Source: Ashinkailepas kermadecensis (lineage: Eukaryota > Arthropoda > Thecostraca > Neolepadidae). From it: a stretch of 64,000 bases of DNA. The notes below the pieces were generated by a model. It did not search any database and was not told the origin of the DNA. It was given only the letters and a program-made list of their open reading frames with translations. The stretch lies in assembly GCA_034440615.1 (NCBI GenBank), contig JAOTOM010003998.1, positions 1 to 64,000 of the forward strand, given 5' to 3'. Of the stretch, positions 45,594 through 58,157 are shown piece after piece; positions within the stretch are counted from its first letter, which is position 1, and the number at the start of each line of letters is the position of its first letter. A program made the position numbers and the translations under genes.

Positions 45594-46480
45594 GAGCGAA
45601 ACTATTTGGGAGTGTTAGCTTTAAGTGGCCATAAACAGAATGACAAAAAAAAACCATACAACTCTGGTAAAGACATGGTAAGTGGAATACTAGGAATCAT
45701 AAATTAGAGTACGAAATATAAAAGCAAGGAATTTTAAGCATTGTGCTAGATGTAATAATTGTGTTTTGCCTAGCTGCAATCGCACCTGGAATATCGTGTG
45801 CAAGAATGGGGTTCTTACTTGGAAAGAGACATAGGAATGTCAGAAAGCGTGCAGTGCAAATCTACCCGGCTTAATAGTGGACTAGGCAATTCAAAATAAT
45901 TGGAAAGGCTTATGGCATCAGACATGTACACGCTGAAGCATAGGAGACCAAGTGGTGATAGGATTGAGATGTTTAAAATAGTACAATGGTTAGATGTCAA
46001 TCTGAGTGATGCTCTTCTATTTAGGGTATCACTTAGGGGTCATCAGTTCAAGTTAGACAAGTCAAGGTGTAGGACAGTTCAATACCGTCAAGTTTTCAAT
46101 CAAATGATGGTTGATTCATATAATAGGCTGCCTGGTGATGCAGTGCCGAATCCCTCATGGAATGTATTTAAGAGTAGGACTCATCAGTTCTTTAGCCAAT
46201 AATCGTATTTTTCATTCAAAGCCGTGCAGTGGGGAAATGGGAATTCCGGTGTGTGAAGCTGGATCGATGGTAGTGAGCATCAGATTATTAATGGGAAATT
46301 ATGCCAGTAACAGGTGTACATGGCAGTGGACTCAGCACCTTGCTGTGAGCAAGCGGTGCTGATGCGGCTGTCCTAGGCAATGCAGTGTGGTGGATGTGTC
46401 TTTGCAACACAGGATATAGTATTGATTATGGTGTTTCAATATCTTTTGTTCTCATCTTATGGTATCTTCCCGTCACAGGC
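45594..46480 (+). mobile_element. Second CR1/L2-like LINE fragment (3' part) with 3'UTR
   Basis: One plus-strand frame, interrupted by several stops, runs 45594-46202: ERNYLGVL, GILGIIN, STKYKSKEF, HLEYRVQEWGSYLERDI, then RLMASDMYTLKHRRPSGDRI and EMFKIVQWLD, with RGHQFKLDK and SYNRLPGDAVPNPSWNVFKS. These are the thumb and C-terminal blocks of the same LINE group as 33121-35052, but the sequence is clearly a different lineage. A likely 3'UTR follows to 46480, where a TTAA element begins. Confidence 0.82.
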
Positions 46481-47409
46481 TTAACACGCGCCCTGGAGGG
46501 CCTCTGAGAATTACGCGCACTGGAGGGGGGGCGGATTCCGCCCCCCTAAGATCTCGGCTCCTAGTAAAGCTGGAGGAACGAAATTCGCAGGGTGGATGGG
46601 TACTGTAGTGAGCTCCATTGTGTGCAATTTTCGTGACCTTAGGTCAATATCTTCAAGGTCAAATGAGGTCAGATTAGCAAAATTTTCCGGTTTTGCGTGG
46701 CTTGGCTTGTCATCGTTATGGATCGCTGTGATTATGTTTAAATGCTAAAAATGGGCATCAATGATGTTTTGGACATTACTAATGATGCAATGCAGATGCT
46801 AGACCCAACATTTGACCTCAGGTCACCTATATAGCACCACTTTATCAGGTCAGTTACCTGTTCCAGTTACCGGAACCGGCCGCCCGCCCGACTGCTCCGT
46901 CGGGCAGCTCGGAGCAATCGGCTTCGTGAAGAAGGGAGTGAAGTACATGAATAAAGTATGGAAACGCAATGATAAACAGTATAAATGGCAACCAGTAGTG
47001 CATTTATGGCAACATTCCAGTTGATCAAGTTTGGTTCCATTAACCTGTCATGAACTTGACCTGACTTGACCTTGGTGACCTAACATGACCTTGAAACTAT
47101 ACAGCATATCAATATGCATCAAACAAGTCGCTAGTGTTGCCTAGAACACTTCCCTTTTGTCAGTATACTGGAAGCGCATTAGCGCCGATTTTTGTGGTCT
47201 AGCGCTATAACATTTTTTGACTTTAGCGGCCCCTAACTTGAAAAATTTTCGACCGATTTCCATTTTTCTTGCTTTAAACGACGCCTCGTTCATTTCTAAG
47301 CAGGTACACCGAAAATGGCGTATATCGACCGTTAAAATCTGCAGTTATTTGCGAAAAATCGGAGGGGTGGGCGGATTTCGCCCCCCCCCCCCTCCAGTGC
47401 GCGTGTTAA
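46481..47409 (-). mobile_element. TTAA-flanked inverted-repeat element, copy 3 (929 bp, reverse)
   Basis: TTAACACGCGCCCTGGAGGG at 46481 and the complement of TTAACACGCGCACTGGAGGG ending at 47409, in reverse orientation to copies 1 and 2. Interior matches copy 1 along its whole length. It is inserted at the end of the LINE fragment. Confidence 0.87.
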
Positions 47410-48540
47410 CTCAGATGGCAACTAATGCAAAAAGGTACTGATACTTTCAGCGCGCTTCGCGTGCTCGTTCTCCTACAGTCCCGAAGCGTCCTGAGTGGGG
47501 TGGGGTGTCGAAACGTCCCCTCCTCCTCTTCCACCCGGTTGGGAGCGGGTTAACATCAGCACCGTAATGGGGGGGGGGGGGAAATTCGCCCACCTCTCAT
47601 ACTAATGGAATGAATCTTACAAAAGAATAGGAATATTGGAATGCAATTTGGCGTTTTTTGGGCAAATTGAAAGGCATCGCACGTAAAGTGAATGTTTGAA
47701 ATCCGTTCGTAACAATAGACCTGCAGGGGCAGAGGTGGAACTTCCCATGCTTTTGGTGGAGCCTTGGCCCCACCATTCTTGCCTGGGCCCCACCAGCTTC
47801 GTGCTTCGTGCTCTCTTAACATGGCACCCTATGGGAACGGACCCACCAACCAGCTTGACAGCACTAATTGCCTCCATGCATTTGGGCCCCAACATGTTTG
47901 CCAACTTCTCCACCTTCGCTGCGAGGTGCAAAGTCGCCGGGCCGGCCGCCGGCGCGGCGAATAGAGATTCGTCGTGACCGTCGGCGGCGCGGCGCGCGTC
48001 GACGCCGACGCAGCCGGGCGTCGACTGTTTACGACGTCGTCAGCTATATTGCGCAGCGCAATGGTCGTGAATGCGTGTTTTCCGCCGGACTCGCTTAGAT
48101 GGCACCGGGCGTAATCGCCCCGGCCGCCATCCATCCTTGGTGGCGCGGCGAAATTTGTTTCAGTTTGTGCTTCCCGGAATGCTGGATAGCCTGACTGACT
48201 GAATATTGATTGTTGGATAACACATATTTGCTAAGTAAGTGTGAAAATTGTCAAATGATTCCATTGCACGAATATTTATGTGCCATATATTATGCTTCGC
48301 TGGTCAATCTTCAGTTGATCACACTCGCGGTCGAGCGATATTACCTGTCCCTAGGCTGTTTCAGAAGACATCATGAGATGTTTACCACCTGTCAACATAT
48401 AGTGACAGGATGTTAATACCTGCAAATGCTTTGTTGAATGATGGGTCCGATATCATGTAATGCCCGCATATTTCGACATTCGGAGCGCAGCTTGTCCATT
48501 TTGTGCTCGTTGATATGGCCCAAGGAAGCTATCAATCATG
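47410..48540. other. No gene recognised; G-run at 47568-47580
   Basis: TTAACATCAGCACCGTAATG followed by a G-run and AAATTCGCCCACC (47550-47594) resembles the left zone of the TTAA elements, so a diverged relative may start here. 47930-48140 is very CpG-rich. A minus-strand 104-codon frame (47931-47617) is not recognised. Confidence 0.4.
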
Positions 48541-48735
48541 AACTAATCCCAAGTTAGCTTATTTGACCTCATTTCACCTTGAAAACATTGACCTAGGGTC
48601 ATTAAGTTCATGTTACGGAGGGATGACAACAGCCCAAAGTACCCTCCAAATGTTATGATTCTAGTTTCAGTACTTCCATAGACATAAGGGATGGGGCGGA
48701 TTCCCCCACCCCTCCAGCTCGCGTTCTATGAGAGA
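48541..48735. mobile_element. Decayed remnant of a TTAA-type element (right part)
   Basis: TTTGACCTCATTTCACCTTGAAAACATTGACCTAGGGTCAT and GGGGCGGATTCCCCCACCCCTCCAG correspond to the right-hand parts of copies 1-3. The terminal TTAA is lost. Confidence 0.6.
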
Positions 48736-49072
48736 CACTCCCGCACGCGTGCTCGGCATTATGTGCGTGCACAAGCAATGGTTGGGCCTCCGGATATTCG
48801 GTTTGTGGGTGCACATGCACCCACAAATACAAAAAATAAACCTAGGCTCTTGCTGCAAGCGTTTCAGACCAGACCCTTTTCCTTAGAAACGGACTGCTTC
48901 GTGCCAACAATAATATTGTCATTGCACATCAGCTTTTGGCTTTCATCGTTTGACGGTGGTCGACATCCGGCAGACGGAGTCCTCAGCAAGGTTGAATAAA
49001 TTGTCCTCGGCATTGAAGAATCTAATCAAATGCAAATTGCGTATTAGTGTAAACAAATTCGATGCTGAATAG
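48736..49072. other. No gene recognised
   Basis: Unique sequence with no motif beyond short open frames. Confidence 0.5.
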
Positions 49073-49250
49073 CCTGGTTAGCTCAGTGGAGAGAGCGTTG
49101 GCCTCCAAAACTCCCAGTCTTGGCACAATGGGTTTGAGTCGCCTCACGTGTTTGCTAGGAACGCCTCCGGCTGGGATGGGCGGTTGGCAACTGGCCAGGA
49201 AAGGTCGTGGGCGCAGGCACCAGGCGGCCGTGTCTGCTGTATGGGTACGG
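49073..49250 (+). mobile_element. tRNA-derived SINE-like element (family 3)
   Basis: The head GCCTGGTTAGCTCAGTGGAG (A box) and GGGTTTGAGTCGC (B box) flank GGCCTCCAAAACTCC, which looks like a tRNA anticodon arm. The variable region is expanded and the acceptor ends do not pair, so it is not an intact tRNA. About 120 bases of GC-rich body follow. It shares no sequence with SINE families 1 and 2. Confidence 0.55.
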
Positions 49251-50525
49251 TAACCTCTCGGTCAAAGTTGTGTTATTGAAGTGGAATTTCCTGATCAGGA
49301 TGTGGGTTCAGGGTCACTGCAACGAGCTCGCGCACAGCATTGGCTCTGATTCTGTAAAGCCTCCCCAACAATAATTAGAACGTTTCAATACTTCACAACA
49401 ATTTCACAAAGCTCAGATGTGTGTTTACGTGCAGAGGTGCACACAAACCTGCCAACTCGCCTACCAGCGTAGGTGACAGATATTGGCTGAAACTGTACCA
49501 TTGTTGTGACAGATTGTGGCACATTGTTGTCGAATCATTATTCGAGGAAGAAAAGGGTATTCACCACATAAAGAAGATCTATCACTTCAGGAAAGGCATT
49601 TCAACGCAAAAATATTTCATGTATAGTTTATTTTTGGTTATTTCACAAACTATTCTCTTACATTTCGATAAGTTATCACTGCAATTTCGGAACAGGACAT
49701 TTGGCAGCGCTAACTCTTTTTGGACAGATCCCGGTGCACAATATCGCTGCACGCAGCCAGCTCCATTGGGCTGAACCATGGCGCAGCAGGCTGTCACAGA
49801 TACGCCGTGGCAGTTGATAGGGTTCGATTGCGGTGCAGTTCCCAAACGTTGGTATGGGAAACCACGTACCACGATTTCGAAATGTGACAGATTTATGGGT
49901 TTCAATGCTTGTAGGTGACATTCTTGACGTTTTGTGCACCTCAGTTTACGAGCATAAGCTGTGATTATCCAACGACAAATGTCAGTCCGCAGAGTTTAAT
50001 AAGTTGTAATGATGATTGTGTGCCGCACACCTTTCTTTTTAATACAGACTAATTCGATATTTCGGTTCATTTGCTAATTTAGCAATTTGTTTGAAATAAC
50101 TTTTCTTTCTCGATTCCATTTAGAAAACAACTTAATATATCTTGCCCACATGCGCGGTTGTCAAGGGTAGGCAAGGGCAATATCGTCCATGCATGCGTGG
50201 GTACAGTGTCATATTTAACAGACGTTTTTGTAGTAAATGTGACTTCAAAAATGTCAGAAATGTGCAAATTCCTTGGAGCAAATTTTATGTTCATTCAGCC
50301 AGATGAAATATCTCTTTAAAATGCAACAAGTGCAAAATAAATTTTGTTACTCCTTGTTTGCCCTGTTGACTAGAAAACTAACTTAGCTGCCAGTTTTCCT
50401 CCCTATTTAATGCACAGTGTCAATGCACGTCACAAGTTTGAAATGCGACTTGTTGCATGCTATAACTTAGAGTCAACATAGTTAAAACAATAATGGAAAT
50501 TAAACAAAAGCACCCGCATGACGTC

Positions 50526-50526
<1 letters not shown>
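49251..50526. other. No gene recognised; AT-rich
   Basis: Open frames at 49421-49774 (117 codons plus) and 49582-49905 (107 codons minus) overlap each other and have no recognised motifs. Confidence 0.5.
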
Positions 50527-50600
<74 letters not shown>

Positions 50601-50602
50601 AG
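50527..50602. repeat. (TA)n-(TG)n microsatellite
   Basis: About 60 bases of TA ending in GTGTGTGTG. TAGCTACAAAG(C/T)(A/C)TATCAGAGCAT is doubled just downstream (50600-50680). Confidence 0.96.
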
Positions 50603-50964
50603 CTACAAAGCATATCAGAGCATATATATATTTTTTCTTCTTATAGAGATGTGTAGCTACAAAGTCTATCAGAGCATGTAAATATTTATATATTACGGAC
50701 GGAATATTTTAAAGTAGAATTGAAGTAAGCAGACCAGTATAGTAATCATCGAAAGCTAGCCAAAACAGGCCTGACTCAGGGTAGCCAGAAACTCGTGTTT
50801 GATTTTGTCGCCAATAAAAGCATTAGCTAGATTTGAAGGTGTATATTAAACAATTGTGGGGGGGGACGGTACTTCAAGTTCACTTCAGAAAAAAACGACA
50901 CTGGATCAGACTATGGGAAATATTGCCGTGTGGTTTGGAGAAAGTCTCCCCAGCAGTGATACAT

Positions 50965-51440
50965 TATTCTCGAAATAGGGCGGAGCATACCACTTACTGA
51001 ACAATGAATCGACATCTTTGCCAAAGAAGTATCGACATCGTGCTTCTTGGTGCGTGTTTGTGAAGCTTGCTCATCTTGCTCAAGCAAGCTTGCTCTTGCT
51101 CATCATATCGGATCCTGGATCGTGATGACGAACAACCTGTAGCGCAATTCCAGGTGAAGGGATTGCCTGTGATTTGCTAATATTATGCATTGTCAGTTTA
51201 TAGTATAGGTGTTTGTATCGTTATCGTTGCTATCGTATCCCCAAAGTAGGTACCTTTGAAAACATGCAAAATGGTAGCAGTGGTATATGAGCAATTGTCT
51301 CAACATTGGGTTTGCAGGACTTAACAAGATTTTAAATAGCGTTACTTCCATGGCGATTTCGACATTCCGCTGTGCTCGTTTCGACATCTCACACCTAACG
51401 AGAACTTCATTTTTGTCTTCATTTTCCCCTGCTCCCCAGT
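50965..51440 (+). repeat. Dispersed repeat, copy 2 (unclassified)
   Basis: Matches the copy at 3160-3640 in order and spacing: GAAATAGGGCGGAGCATACC, AGAAGTATCGACATC, CAGTTTATAGTATAG, GTGCTCGTTTCGACATC and ACACCTAACGA. It has a local duplication, CTTGCTCATCTTGCTCAAG, near 51064-51095. Confidence 0.7.
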
Positions 51441-51669
51441 GAGTGCTCAAGCGGCTTCAAATGTGCCCTGAACTTTTCAACCTCAACCTGGAAATGACAG
51501 CTGAGTAATGGTGTGAGTACAATATTTTGTATTTGTTCATGAAGTTAACAACTTAGTCACTATGTATTTGGACGAATTGGTGATGTAAAATACGTCCAGT
51601 ATCGTCCGTCAAACTGTTCGATGTCAACAGCGCAGTCAGCTGGTTGTTCCAATTAAGGACCGATTTGTG

Positions 51670-53149
51670 AGCATCACCTATATAGCAGCACTTTATCAGG
51701 TCAGTTACCTGTTCCAGTTACCGGAACCGGGCCGCCCGCCCGACTGCTCCGTCGGGCAGCTCGGCGCAATCGGCTTCGCGAAGAATGGAATGAAGTACAT
51801 GAATAAAGTATGGGAACGCTTAGGTACACAATAGGCGGTTTCACGCGTGCACTAGCGGGAAGTAATCGTCATGGCATCTCAATGGCGGGGTCAGGGCATA
51901 ATAATTACGTTGATCTGAAAGCTTTTAGTCTGTAGATTTGTCCAATTTATGATATCAATAAACAAACAGAGTAGGTTCAGTTACCTAATACGACAAGTTT
52001 TGGGACTAGTAACGGCTTGTTTGTGCACAAATCCTGAAAATGTACACCTACATCCGCGCCTGGGACGTCGTCTAGTCGGAAATCTGGAAGTCAGACCAAG
52101 CGAGCCTGACTTCGGAAGTAAACTCGATGACAACAGCTGTTTGTCGAATTTAGCGGTCTTCAAATGCCAGATTTTCCGAGCACTCGACCACTCTGATCAA
52201 TATCGCCAGCCAACTTCAACTGTGGTAAGTGATTGGCCCTTTATAATCCACGTTTAAAAAATGACGTCATTATTTGTGCTCTGATTGCATCATTTACGGC
52301 TGAAATATGTCAGGAGAACCAACAAATAAGTTTTTCTCAGATGCGCATATCTTCGACGCGTTGCGGTCTTTTGGGTGCTGTAAATAATTCATATTTTGTT
52401 CTTTCTTGCGAGTATGATATTCAAAGACAAGGATCAATCCCCCCCCAGTAGGGGTTATTCAGGTAGGAGTACAGCGACATTTAAAAACGGAGCCTCGTAT
52501 GGTGCGGTACTGTGGATGCCATTACAAATGTAAACAATCTGCTTATAAAGTGGAGATAATTTAATATTTTCGGGAGCGTCAAAATGCAATCATAGCATCT
52601 AGATGATGTAGTTCAATATTTATTGATAATGCAGGTACTTCACAGCCATAAAATAAGATGTAAAGGAAACATATTCATCCGCAGGATACATACTATCACT
52701 TCCTCCCCAATATTGTATATTTGCTGGTAATCCAACGGCAAATTTATGTTCTATCCGACAACTACTACCTCTCGGCCATGTTGCCAAATGCGGCCCGATT
52801 GGCTTGCTGTTTTTGTGATTTGAGCGCTTTTTTCAAACAGTGCCACAATTTGAATATGTTGGTTGTGTTTAATATTTAATTTATTACTTCATAGTTAAAA
52901 CTTCTGGAACATTTCATATCTACAGATAAAGTACATATATTTCAATGATATGCCCTTCATACTAGACGAAGTCATCGACATTGCATCCCGGTGCTTATTG
53001 GCCGTCGTGAAACGGGCTAATGACAAACAGTAGTTTTCAGGATGTGTAGGGAGTAACATGCAACAGCGACATCAATCGCATGACAGTCATTTGCATTTAT
53101 GACAACATTCCAGTGACAACATTTATGACAACATTCCAGTGGACCAAGC
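51670..53149 (-). mobile_element. Truncated TTAA-type element (copy 4), split by a nested insertion
   Basis: 51670-51829 (CACCTATATAGCAGCACTTT .. GGTACAC) and 53022-53149 (GACAAACAGTAGTTTTCAGG .. CATTCCAGTGGACCAAG) are colinear with the middle of copy 2 read in reverse. The 1186-bp insertion at 51833-53018 separates them. Both outer ends of the element are missing. CATTTATGACAACATTCCAGT is duplicated near 53093-53141. Confidence 0.82.
51833..53018. mobile_element. Nested non-autonomous DNA transposon with 3-bp TSD (Harbinger-like)
   Basis: Left end AGGCGGTTTCACG and reverse-complemented right end AGCCCGTTTCACG match at 11 of 13 bases. AAT flanks both sides (51830-51832, 53019-53021). The uninterrupted homologous site in copy 2 reads GGTACAC-GAT-GACAAAC, so the empty-site length fits exactly one 3-base target duplication. 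Three-base duplications suggest PIF/Harbinger. The interior is AT-rich, with a 102-codon open frame (51949-52257) not recognised as a transposase. Confidence 0.78.
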
Positions 53150-53719
53150 ACCACTTTATCAGGTCAGTTACCTGTTCCAGTTACCGGAACCGGCCGCCCG
53201 CCCGACTGCTCCGTCGGGCAGCTCGGAGCAATCGGCTTCGTGAAGAAGGGAGTGAAGTACATGAATAAAGTATGGCAACGCAATGACAAACAGTACAAAT
53301 GACAACCAGTAGTGCATTTATGGCAACATTCCAGTTGATCAAGTTTGGTTCCATTAACCTGTCGTGAACTTGACCTGACTTGACCTTAGTGACCTAACAT
53401 GACCTTGAAACCATACAGCATATCAATATGCATCAAACAAGTCCCTAGTGTTGCCTAGAACACTTCCCCTTTTGTCAGTATACTGGGAGCACATCTGCGC
53501 CGATTTTTGTGGTCTGGCGCTATAACATTTTTTGACTTTAGCGGCCCCTAACCTGAACAATTTTCGGGCGATTTCAATTTCTCTTACTTTAAACGACGCG
53601 CCGTTCATTTTTAAGCAGGTACACCGAAAATCGCGTATATTGACCGGTAAAATCTGCAGTTATTTGCGAAAAACCGGAGGGGGGGGGGGGGGTTTCCCCC
53701 CCTCCAGGGCGCGTGTTAA
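53150..53719 (-). mobile_element. TTAA-type element, truncated copy 5
   Basis: It starts abruptly at CACCACTTTATCAGGTCAG, essentially the same internal point where copy 4 starts, and runs to the intact end CCTCCAGGGCGCGTGTTAA at 53719. The left terminus is missing. A G-run/C-run lies at 53678-53704. Confidence 0.83.
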
Positions 53720-54167
53720 GGCGCCGGTCAATGTCAAACCCTCATATTATTTGCAGGTTATCACCCTCAGAAATTTTTGTTTAAAACCTTGCTTTGCTGT
53801 GGCTCTGAGCCTGCCTATGTGTGGTGTATGTGGAGAATGTCGGAATTTGTCAGGCATGTCATGACAAAAGTAATACGAATATGTTGATTTCGTAAGCCTA
53901 GGATAATTTGGCATAGTGAGATTACTGCGATACAAATTTGTCTTGGGCCAGCCAAAGTACTCCATCGTACTGCACAGATCCCGCACATACGCTTGCACTT
54001 CAGTGAATTTGTCACGCTACGTCACTTCCAGAGCAGGCGAACATTGCATGCAGGTGTCTCCGGCCCATATTTGGGTCGGTGCTGCCTCGCCTCATCGTTT
54101 CCTCGCCATCCGACAACAAAAATAGTTATCTTTATGATGTCAGGTAGGAGACGTTGTTTTCTTGTTA
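53720..54167. other. No gene recognised
   Basis: Unique sequence, with short open frames in both directions lacking motifs. Confidence 0.5.
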
Positions 54168-54229
54168 GACACCTTGTCAGGAGATAACCTTGCTGCCTCT
54201 GTTGCTTTGATGTCCGCCGGGGAGGGGAT
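54168..54229 (+). CDS. Doubtful short exon with good splice sites
   Basis: A strong acceptor (GTTGTTTTCTTGTTAG) precedes 62 bases ending in GGGATG|GTGAGT. The single open frame reads TLSGDNLAASVALMSAGEGM. No family is recognised and no partner exon was found. Confidence 0.2.
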
Positions 54230-55739
54230 GGTGAGTCAGACCGAAATACACCCTAACAAGCGAATACGTAAATGTACTAAATCCGTGATGGTTAGCTACC
54301 GCGCGCAGCAAAAACATGGTTATCAATTATCAACACCGGTGCTTACGTCAAGCTCTCATTCTGTTCTGCACATTTGCCTGTATATTATTATTTTGCCCAC
54401 GATATTATGCTTACATCAGTTTTGACATAAACTAATTTAATTTATGGAAAACGAAGCCATGCTGCTCTAAAGGTTTCGTTTCGTATTAAAACACTCAGCT
54501 CTCACAGATGATTTAAATTATGTCAGGAAATAATCGCGCGGTGCCAATGGAAGCATCGTGTTTTCGTTTTGTTTGTGCTCCTTGCTGGCGGAGGCGCAAT
54601 TTATTGGCCCCACCCGTCTTGTGGCGTGATCCGTCTGCCGACAGTGGCGCCGCGATATACCGGCGGAAATACACGGCGATATATACACTCGCTGACACCG
54701 ACGGTCACGGAAGGGCACGGTCACGACAGCGGCCTACAGCTGGCTTGTGGTCATAACAGCGGTCAGTGATGCGAGCTGCGGCTGTCGAGGGGGGGAGCGG
54801 GCAGACACCAAGCTAATAAAACTGCAAGACGATGAATACCATTTGTTTTGGGTTAACGTGTGTTTGAGTGGTTATTGGGATGGCTTTTCATCGGGCTATC
54901 TGGTCTGACCAGACGTCGTTGACCATACACCAAGCTCATCACCGGTCAGCTTAGCCTCAGTTTACCACCGGGATGTTAGCAGAGTGGTTAATGGACAAGT
55001 TTCACGTAATGGGTTTTTGGTTGCAAAAAAGGGTAATAATACTTCTTAGACAAATCTGAAATATTTGTTATCAAAGGAGAAGCATTTACCGCATAATTTA
55101 ATAATTTAACTTATGGGTTGCCATCTATTTAAAAACCTTCCCGTAGCAATGACGTCACATATGTGGAGTCTCGAAGCGGCCATGCCCGAAGCGCACAGGG
55201 AACCATACGTTGGATTGTTCCATGGAAAGTTTTGTTTCAATCGACTCGCGTTATGGATACTAAGGCGAGGGCTTGTGATACTGAAATGTTACCAATTTTT
55301 ACGACAATATGAAGTTTGGAAGGGTAGCTAATCTATTATGATAGTAATACAACAACTGACATTTTTCTTTCAAATCCGGCGCAATGCGGTGCGTACAACA
55401 GCAAAAGCTTATACTATGTTTATGGGTAAAATGAGTAAAATAATTGAAAAGACAATGACATAAATTATGTGGCTTAGCTGATCAAATACCATGGCTTCCC
55501 CTTAGCAACACAGAAGCTGTTTATACCTAGTTCCATAATTGGCACTCCATAGTGTGGTAAACTGCAAGCTGCATACCAATGCAAGTACTTGATAAATGAT
55601 GAATCAATAGCATGCTAAGTTGATCTTAAATAGTAAATATTGCACATTTCACATCACATGATTGGTAAAATATATGGGCAAATACATAGAGATGCAGTTG
55701 AAATGCACATGTGTATTGTGATAGCTTGACAGCTGTCAT
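54230..55739. other. No gene recognised; mostly AT-rich
   Basis: GC-rich only at 54520-54800. A weak tRNA-like A box (TTAGCAGAGTGGTTAATGG) at 54975-54993 may mark a decayed SINE head. Open frames are short. Confidence 0.45.
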
Positions 55740-56345
55740 AGCATACCTTGAATCAGTATTGTGATGGAACAGAGTGGGTAAGATGCATGCTCCAATTACT
55801 GCAATATATTAATGATGTCCATGGAGATGTGGCAAAAAGGGACTGCTATCAAATGACAAATTACAGGGATGAGTTGGCCATACGCTATGGATTTCAGACA
55901 AGATATACATGTTTTCAAATTGTTCTTTATATGGAATGCCAGGCATGTTGTGGAATTTAAATTAGCTTACTTACATGGAGATATGCATTATGTACATGTG
56001 TAGCAGTTCATGGAATCAAGTATCAATAGGTGTAGGCTGACGTGATCAATAATATGTAGGTATGTGTAGAGCAACATAATCAGTGATCAGCAGGTGTAGG
56101 CCAATGTCATCCAGCATCTTCAAGCAGCATTTCGATGACGCAAAGTGAGTAAGATTCCCTCTGCATCTGCTGCCATGTTTTATGATGCTGATGGAGATAA
56201 TGCGAAAAAGATGGCTATCAAATGGAAAACTGAAGTGATTCATAAGCTATAATTGCTATGATTTTAGATGGAGGACAAGGATTGTTGGCTTAATTTTTAC
56301 ATTGAATGTCAGTTATATTACGGAAGCAATATGCGGCGTATTCAC
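55740..56345. repeat. Old ~370-bp tandem duplication
   Basis: AGTGGGTAAGATGC / AGTGAGTAAGATTC and ATGGAGATGTGGCAAAAAGG / ATGGAGATAATGCGAAAAAG, with CTATCAAATG in both, occur in the same order about 370 bases apart. The copies have diverged strongly. Any coding role is unclear (70-codon frame at 55748-55960). Confidence 0.5.
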
Positions 56346-58035
56346 TGAGCTTGAGAAAAGCATTGCAAGTATACTACTGCTGGGGTTTCTGTAGTTTTTT
56401 GTCTCAAAATATAATGGCAGTGTGGCATTAATGTGCATTAAGGTATTCACGAGACAAATTTTGCAAACATTTTACCTGCAGGAAGCAAAGTGGCTAGATT
56501 TGGCTATGTCAGGTTTGGTTAGGTTGTTTCGCTGGAAATTTTATTTTGTATTTGTTATATTTTTTCTTAAAGTAAGGTGTGGCCATGTTACATTAGGTTT
56601 GGTTTTTCGAGTGAATTTTTTTAGAGCAAAAAGTGCTGGAATTTTGTGCTCTTTTTCGATTATTTTTATATGGGAGGTTGTTACGTTAGGTTAGGCTATG
56701 CTACACTTTTTGCATTATTTTTTCTGCTATATTACCCATCTCCAAGCCCATTTTTGGTATTATTTTGCCAGCCATCTAAAAAGTATGCATTTGCAGAGAA
56801 AACGAGTTGCCACATCATGTTGACCACCTTAACGAATATTGCGCTGGGAAAGAGGAATTCCAAGAATTCAAAATTACCTTAAAGCACAAATTTGCCAAAT
56901 GTCTTGCCATCTTCAACGTGTTGCAGTCAGCTAGAAAATGTCAATTCTCTTCATTCAATGCTAATATGAAAGGGTTGAGGACATCCGTGTTTCCAACAAG
57001 ATGAATACTAAGAGGGCATAGTTCTCATCTTTGTAAAAAAGTATACTTCTATGTTGTGGGAGGTTTCACAAATAAAACGGAAGAAAAAATCACCGTTTTC
57101 ATGCTAAACCTGTGAAAAACCTCAATGTTTACACTTCTCAGGAAAGTACTCTGGTTCCAGTCTCTCCCCTCATCCTTAGGCGTGCCTTCACGCCTAACAA
57201 AATACTCGTACCCCTGTCTTCCAATGGTACATATACATAGAAATGTTCGTCGCAGCTAACGGGGCCACTGACAGAGATCAGCGGACTGCCTCGGCGTGCA
57301 GAGTCGCTCGACAACGTCCTCATCTTGTCGGCCGTCGGGAGGCCGATACACACTGCTTCTGGCTTACTTGTAGTTGCATTTGTATACCTCGGCACACATA
57401 AGAATAATAGTGCCGTTTTCTACGATCAATTTGCCCCTGACGATCGGATGTGATCCAAGCTAAAACTAAAACTGTCGCGATTACTACGAACTGGCAGCGT
57501 CCCAAATGTAAGATATCATGGGCGGAAGTCAAGCATCGCTGAACTATACATACGTGACGTCACAGATATTTTGACCAATCACAAAGCGAGGCATTCAGAG
57601 GCGCTTCTTTCAATTATTTAAGTAATTTAGGGATTAAAAATTAATGAATGCCACCATCGTCTTTAAAATTAAAAATAACTAGTGCAACTTGACAAAAATA
57701 CGACCTGTCCCGACATGAAACCTGTCCATTAGCGCGCCACCAATGCCCACAGATCGCCGGCCCGGTGTCTGTTGACAGATCGCATCGACAGTTGTCGACT
57801 GATCCTCCCGGTCTGTAGCTAATGCGAGCACTTGTAGCAGACCAAATCCTGTTGTGCAAGACATGCGAGATTAATGCAGACCGGAGTCCTCTCTATGGAG
57901 CCATTGGAATTACATAATTGTTAATGAGAGTATCAATATTGGCGACCAGTGCAGGACAATAGTTGCAAGAGTGCATTTCGTATTCCTATGTGTGTTTGTA
58001 TTTGCTTCTAACATTTGCAAATGAGTGGAACGTGG
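56346..58035. other. No gene recognised; AT-rich to 57120
   Basis: GTTAGGTT/GTTACGTTAGGTTAGGC motifs at 56515-56700 resemble the arthropod telomere unit TTAGG but are not a true array. A minus-strand 85-codon frame at 57395-57138 reads sensibly (SGPVSCDEHFYVYVPLEDRG) but has no recognised domain and no certain splice sites. Confidence 0.4.
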
Positions 58036-58157
58036 CTAGTCTCCATTTACACACTTATAAAGCAAGCTGCTGACCGTGTAGCGCCGTTCGCCTGATACAT
58101 GCTGAACTGGCGGTGAGGTACAGCCACCTCGTCCTCCAAACAGGTCATTTATGTTAC

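Noticed and set aside
49073..49145. Functional tRNA-Trp gene
   Set aside because: CTCCAAA resembles a Trp anticodon loop, but the acceptor ends do not pair, the variable region is too long and the B box is imperfect.
56515..56700. Interstitial arthropod telomere (TTAGG)n
   Set aside because: Only two adjacent units and scattered single copies in AT-rich sequence.
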